Shown: piece by piece, positions 13,237-14,958 of the stretch
How positions within the stretch are numbered: position 1 is the first letter of the stretch
How the letters are laid out: each line of letters begins with the position of its first letter
The notes under the pieces: model-generated
What the model was told of the DNA's origin: nothing
What the model saw: the letters and a program-made list of their open reading frames with translations, nothing else
The model's database searches: none
Made by a program: the position numbers and the translations under genes
From: JTS-RE9 sp964649195
GTDB taxonomy: Bacteria; Planctomycetota; Phycisphaerae; Phycisphaerales; Phycisphaeraceae
Reading direction: 5' to 3'
NCBI GenBank assembly: GCA_964649195.1
Contig: CAZYPK010000132.1
Coordinates: 1 to 14,958 of the forward strand
DNA length: 14,958 nt

Positions 13237-13242
13237 ATTATA
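13237..13242 (-). promoter_or_regulatory. TATAAT -10 element immediately upstream of purE
   Basis: On the - strand a perfect TATAAT is followed by CCCCGCCC and then the purE ATG. A start site 6-8 bases downstream would fall at or just before the ATG, giving a leaderless or near-leaderless mRNA. The -35 region is inside the octamer repeat (TTTCCTG-like) and does not match the consensus well. Confidence 0.4.
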
Positions 13243-13290
13243 GGAAAAGCAGGAAAACAGGAAAGCATGAAAGCAGGAAATGAAGGCAGG
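13243..13290 (-). repeat. GCAGGAAA octamer array upstream of purE
   Basis: Units of eight bases (GCAGGAAA, ACAGGAAA, GCATGAAA, GCAGGAAA, then TGAAGGCA) run in phase. On the opposite strand they read TTTCCTGC and TTTCATGC, the same words as the array at 13802-13977, so the two arrays face each other around the four-helix-bundle gene. A short GCCGC-TT-GCGGC hairpin of the other repeat family follows at 13308-13331. Confidence 0.8.
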
Positions 13291-13401
13291 GACTCCTGAA
13301 TACCCTCACGTCCAAGCCGCTTGCGGCGTAGCAATCCCTGATTCACGGTGCATCCGGGGGTGTTCGGCAGTCCCGGCAGCGATTGCGGAGCATGTTTGAT
13401 T

Positions 13402-13788
13402 CTATGGACGGTTGCGTCTCGTTCGGGCGTTCATGGCCTTGACGATGCTGATCAGTTGATGCGTTTCGTCGATGAGTTCGTCCATTCGCACGGGCGGTTC
13501 CCACGCCATGCCTTTGATGACTCGAAGCCAGTGAAGTGTTTCATTGAGTTCCTTGGCCGTCCATCCGATCGACTTGAGAAAGTCGGCGGTGCTCATTGCA
13601 TCATGGGCTTCAAACATCTGCGCACCGGGCGAGGTTCCGCTGCCGGTGATCTGGTCGATCACTCGGCGCGGACGATGATCCTTTTCCATTTTCTCGACCA
13701 GTTTCAGCACGCGAATGCTGTAATGCACAAATCGTTCCAGCAGTTCAGGCCGCAGCCGTCCACTATGGTCATATTGTCGCTCTGCCAT
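13402..13788 (-). CDS. Four-helix-bundle protein (S23 / IVS-encoded protein family)
   Basis: This family forms small all-helical bundles, often encoded near or inside intervening sequences of 23S rRNA genes or as orphan genes; the molecular role is unclear. The 128-residue protein has the pattern ERFVHYSIRVLKLVEKM, then QITGSGTSPGAQMFEAHDA (the conserved SG-S-GAN--EA-- region) and KELNETLHWLRVI. GGAG eight bases before the ATG at 13788 fixes the start; an open frame continues upstream through repeat sequence but is not expected to be translated. The gene is flanked on both sides by octamer arrays in opposite orientation. Confidence 0.82.
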   Translation of the reverse strand: MAERQYDHSGRLRPELLERFVHYSIRVLKLVEKMEKDHRPRRVIDQITGSGTSPGAQMFEAHDAMSTADFLKSIGWTAKELNETLHWLRVIKGMAWEPPVRMDELIDETHQLISIVKAMNARTRRNRP

Positions 13789-13801
13789 GATGAATGCTCC
13801 G

Positions 13802-13977
13802 CATTTCCTGCTTTCATGTTTTCCTGCTTTCCTGATTTTCCGCAACCTCCACAAGCTCCTCATTTCCTGCTTTCATGTTTTCTTGATTTCCTGATTTTCC
13901 GCAACCTCCGCAACCTCCGCAACCTCCCCATTTCCTGCTTTCATGTTTTCCTGATTTCCTGATTTTCCGCAACCTCC
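13802..13977. repeat. Three tandem copies of a TTTCCTGC octamer / GCAACCTCC nonamer unit
   Basis: Copies begin at 13802, 13861 and 13929, each starting CATTTCCTGCTTTCATG. Each runs through TTTCCTG(A/C) octamers, then TTTTCCGCAACCTCC. The second copy has three GCAACCTCC nonamers. The last copy overlaps the 3' end of the ABC ATPase gene and supplies its final eleven sense codons and stop. Confidence 0.9.
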
Positions 13978-14786
13978 AACCACCACCGACCGTTGCTCTT
14001 TCGCACGAACACCTTGCAGCCGAAGGTTTCGCTCAGCGTCTCCGGCGTGATCACATCCTCCGGCCTGCCGATGCGCGTGAACCGGCCCGCCTTCATCAGC
14101 ATCACCTGCCGGCAGCGCGGCGAAAGCTCCTCCACGTGATGCGTGATCATCAGCACCGTCATGCGCGGCTCGCCCGCACTCGCTTTTTCCTGACCGGCAA
14201 GAATCGCCTCGATCGTGGCCAGCACATGTTCGCGGCCGGAGATGTCCAGACCTGCCGTCGGTTCATCAAGGATCAGCAGTTCAGGCCGATGCACCAGGGC
14301 GCGGGCGATCAGGCAGCGGCGCTGTTCACCGGTGGAAAGCAGCGAGAAGCGATGATCGATGCGATGGCCCAGGCCGACTTCGCGGAGCATGTGATTGGCG
14401 CGGTCGCGCTGCTGATCGGTGGGGCGGTCGTAGAGGCCGATGGTGCCGAAGAAACCGGTGAGCGCGGCTTCGTGGGCGGTCAGTTCCGCATCGACGACGG
14501 AACCGGCGACGTGGGCCTCGGCGGTGGAAGCGGTCGGGTTGACCACGCTGATGCGCCGGCGAAGGGCGCGGATGTCCGTGTCGCCGATGGTTTCACCGAG
14601 CACTTCGACGTTGCCTTGCGAGAAGAACATGGCTCCGGTGATGGCGCGGGTGAGCGTGGTCTTGCCGCAGCCGTTGGGACCGAGGATGGCGGTGTAGGAA
14701 CCGGCGGGGATGGTGGCGCTGATGTCGCGGAGAATGGCGGTGGAGCCACGCATCAGGTGCAGGTTGTGAAGGACGATGGCGTTCAT
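13941..14786 (-). CDS. ABC transporter ATP-binding protein (YlmA/ModF-like)
   Basis: An ABC ATPase that powers transport or another ATP-driven process. The 281-residue protein has Walker A GPNGCGKT (36-43), signature LSTGEQ (150-155), Walker B LLILDEP (170-176) with the D-loop AGLD, and the switch His216 in ITHH. The region ALTGFFGTIGLYDRPTDQQ resembles the YlmA-like subgroup. At the expected Q-loop position I see Asn83 (VVNPT) rather than Gln. The ATG at 14786 fits homology, though no clear ribosome-binding site precedes it. The C-terminal EVAENQEIRKT is encoded by the octamer array. No permease gene is in view, so the substrate is unknown. Confidence 0.85.
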   Translation of the reverse strand: MNAIVLHNLHLMRGSTAILRDISATIPAGSYTAILGPNGCGKTTLTRAITGAMFFSQGNVEVLGETIGDTDIRALRRRISVVNPTASTAEAHVAGSVVDAELTAHEAALTGFFGTIGLYDRPTDQQRDRANHMLREVGLGHRIDHRFSLLSTGEQRRCLIARALVHRPELLILDEPTAGLDISGREHVLATIEAILAGQEKASAGEPRMTVLMITHHVEELSPRCRQVMLMKAGRFTRIGRPEDVITPETLSETFGCKVFVRKSNGRWWLEVAENQEIRKT

Positions 14787-14818
14787 GGGGAAGGGGAGAG
14801 GGAAAGGAGCAGGGGGCA

Positions 14819-14958
14819 GGAAACATTCATAGCCGCAGCGTCCTCGCTGCGCGTCGGAAACATTCATAGCCGCAGCGTCCTCGCTGCGCGTCAGGAAACA
14901 TTCATAGCCGCAGCGTCCTCGCTGCGCGTCGGAAACATTTATAGCCGCAGCGTCCTCG
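14819..14958 (+). repeat. 37-bp tandem repeat, each unit a GCAGCG hairpin, reaching the window edge
   Basis: Units 14819-14855, 14856-14892 and 14894-14930 have the identical sequence starting GGAAACATTCATAGCCGCAG; one extra A separates the second and third. A fourth unit (14931 onward, one C-to-T change) is cut by the window end. Each contains the stem CGCAGCG-TCCT-CGCTGCG. The same hairpin occurs singly at 4503-4529. The array lies upstream of the ABC ATPase start. Confidence 0.93.

Noticed and set aside
14819..14958. CRISPR-like array
   Set aside because: The repeats are directly adjacent with no spacers, apart from one single base, and no cas genes are present. The unit is a hairpin found singly elsewhere.

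Overview
The window is a GC-rich bacterial chromosome segment of housekeeping genes. I think it comes from a planctomycete, possibly Phycisphaerae-like. The clues are a membrane protein ending in the CxxC-YNL-G...CPECG zinc ribbon common in that phylum, scattered operons, and very abundant short-period repeats between and inside genes. The assignment is inference; no rRNA or other clear phylogenetic marker is present.

Layout. 1-2940: ribosomal protein genes rplK-rplA-rplJ-rplL on the + strand, with a promoter-like site upstream and a rho-independent terminator downstream; each of the three intergenic gaps holds a repeat with inverted arms. 2950-4110: a 41-bp inverted repeat, then pgeF on the - strand. 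4111-4639: a gene-poor stretch with repeats. 4640-5851: murG. 5837-6290: two further inverted-repeat structures. 6310-8426: a promoter and ispA-type prenyl transferase, then two paralogous single-pass membrane proteins separated by an exact 77-bp copy of the ispA 3' end. 8593-10707: dxs. 10730-11401: a frameshifted PIN-domain toxin and an antitoxin-like gene. 11465-12423: two uncharacterised genes. 12424-13788 (- strand): a MazG-like gene, purE and a four-helix-bundle protein. 13941-14786 (- strand): an ABC transporter ATPase. The window ends in a 37-bp tandem repeat.

The genes fit together loosely. dxs and ispA supply isoprenoid precursors for undecaprenyl lipids. MurG uses the lipid carrier to make lipid II, and PgeF edits peptidoglycan precursors.

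The most unusual signal is the repeats. A heptamer (AGTTCCG)n is arranged as facing inverted arms. It lies between ribosomal protein genes and, in frame, inside murG and ispA; half of it is inside dxs. The heptamer has no stop codon in any of the six frames, so it can sit in coding sequence as the peptides SSEFRVP or NSELGTR. Other arrays with different words but the same 7-bp period (GGATTTC, AGGGCCT, GGGACAG, TTCAGCA) occur nearby, as do 8-bp arrays and a family of GC-rich hairpins whose stems differ but stay paired.
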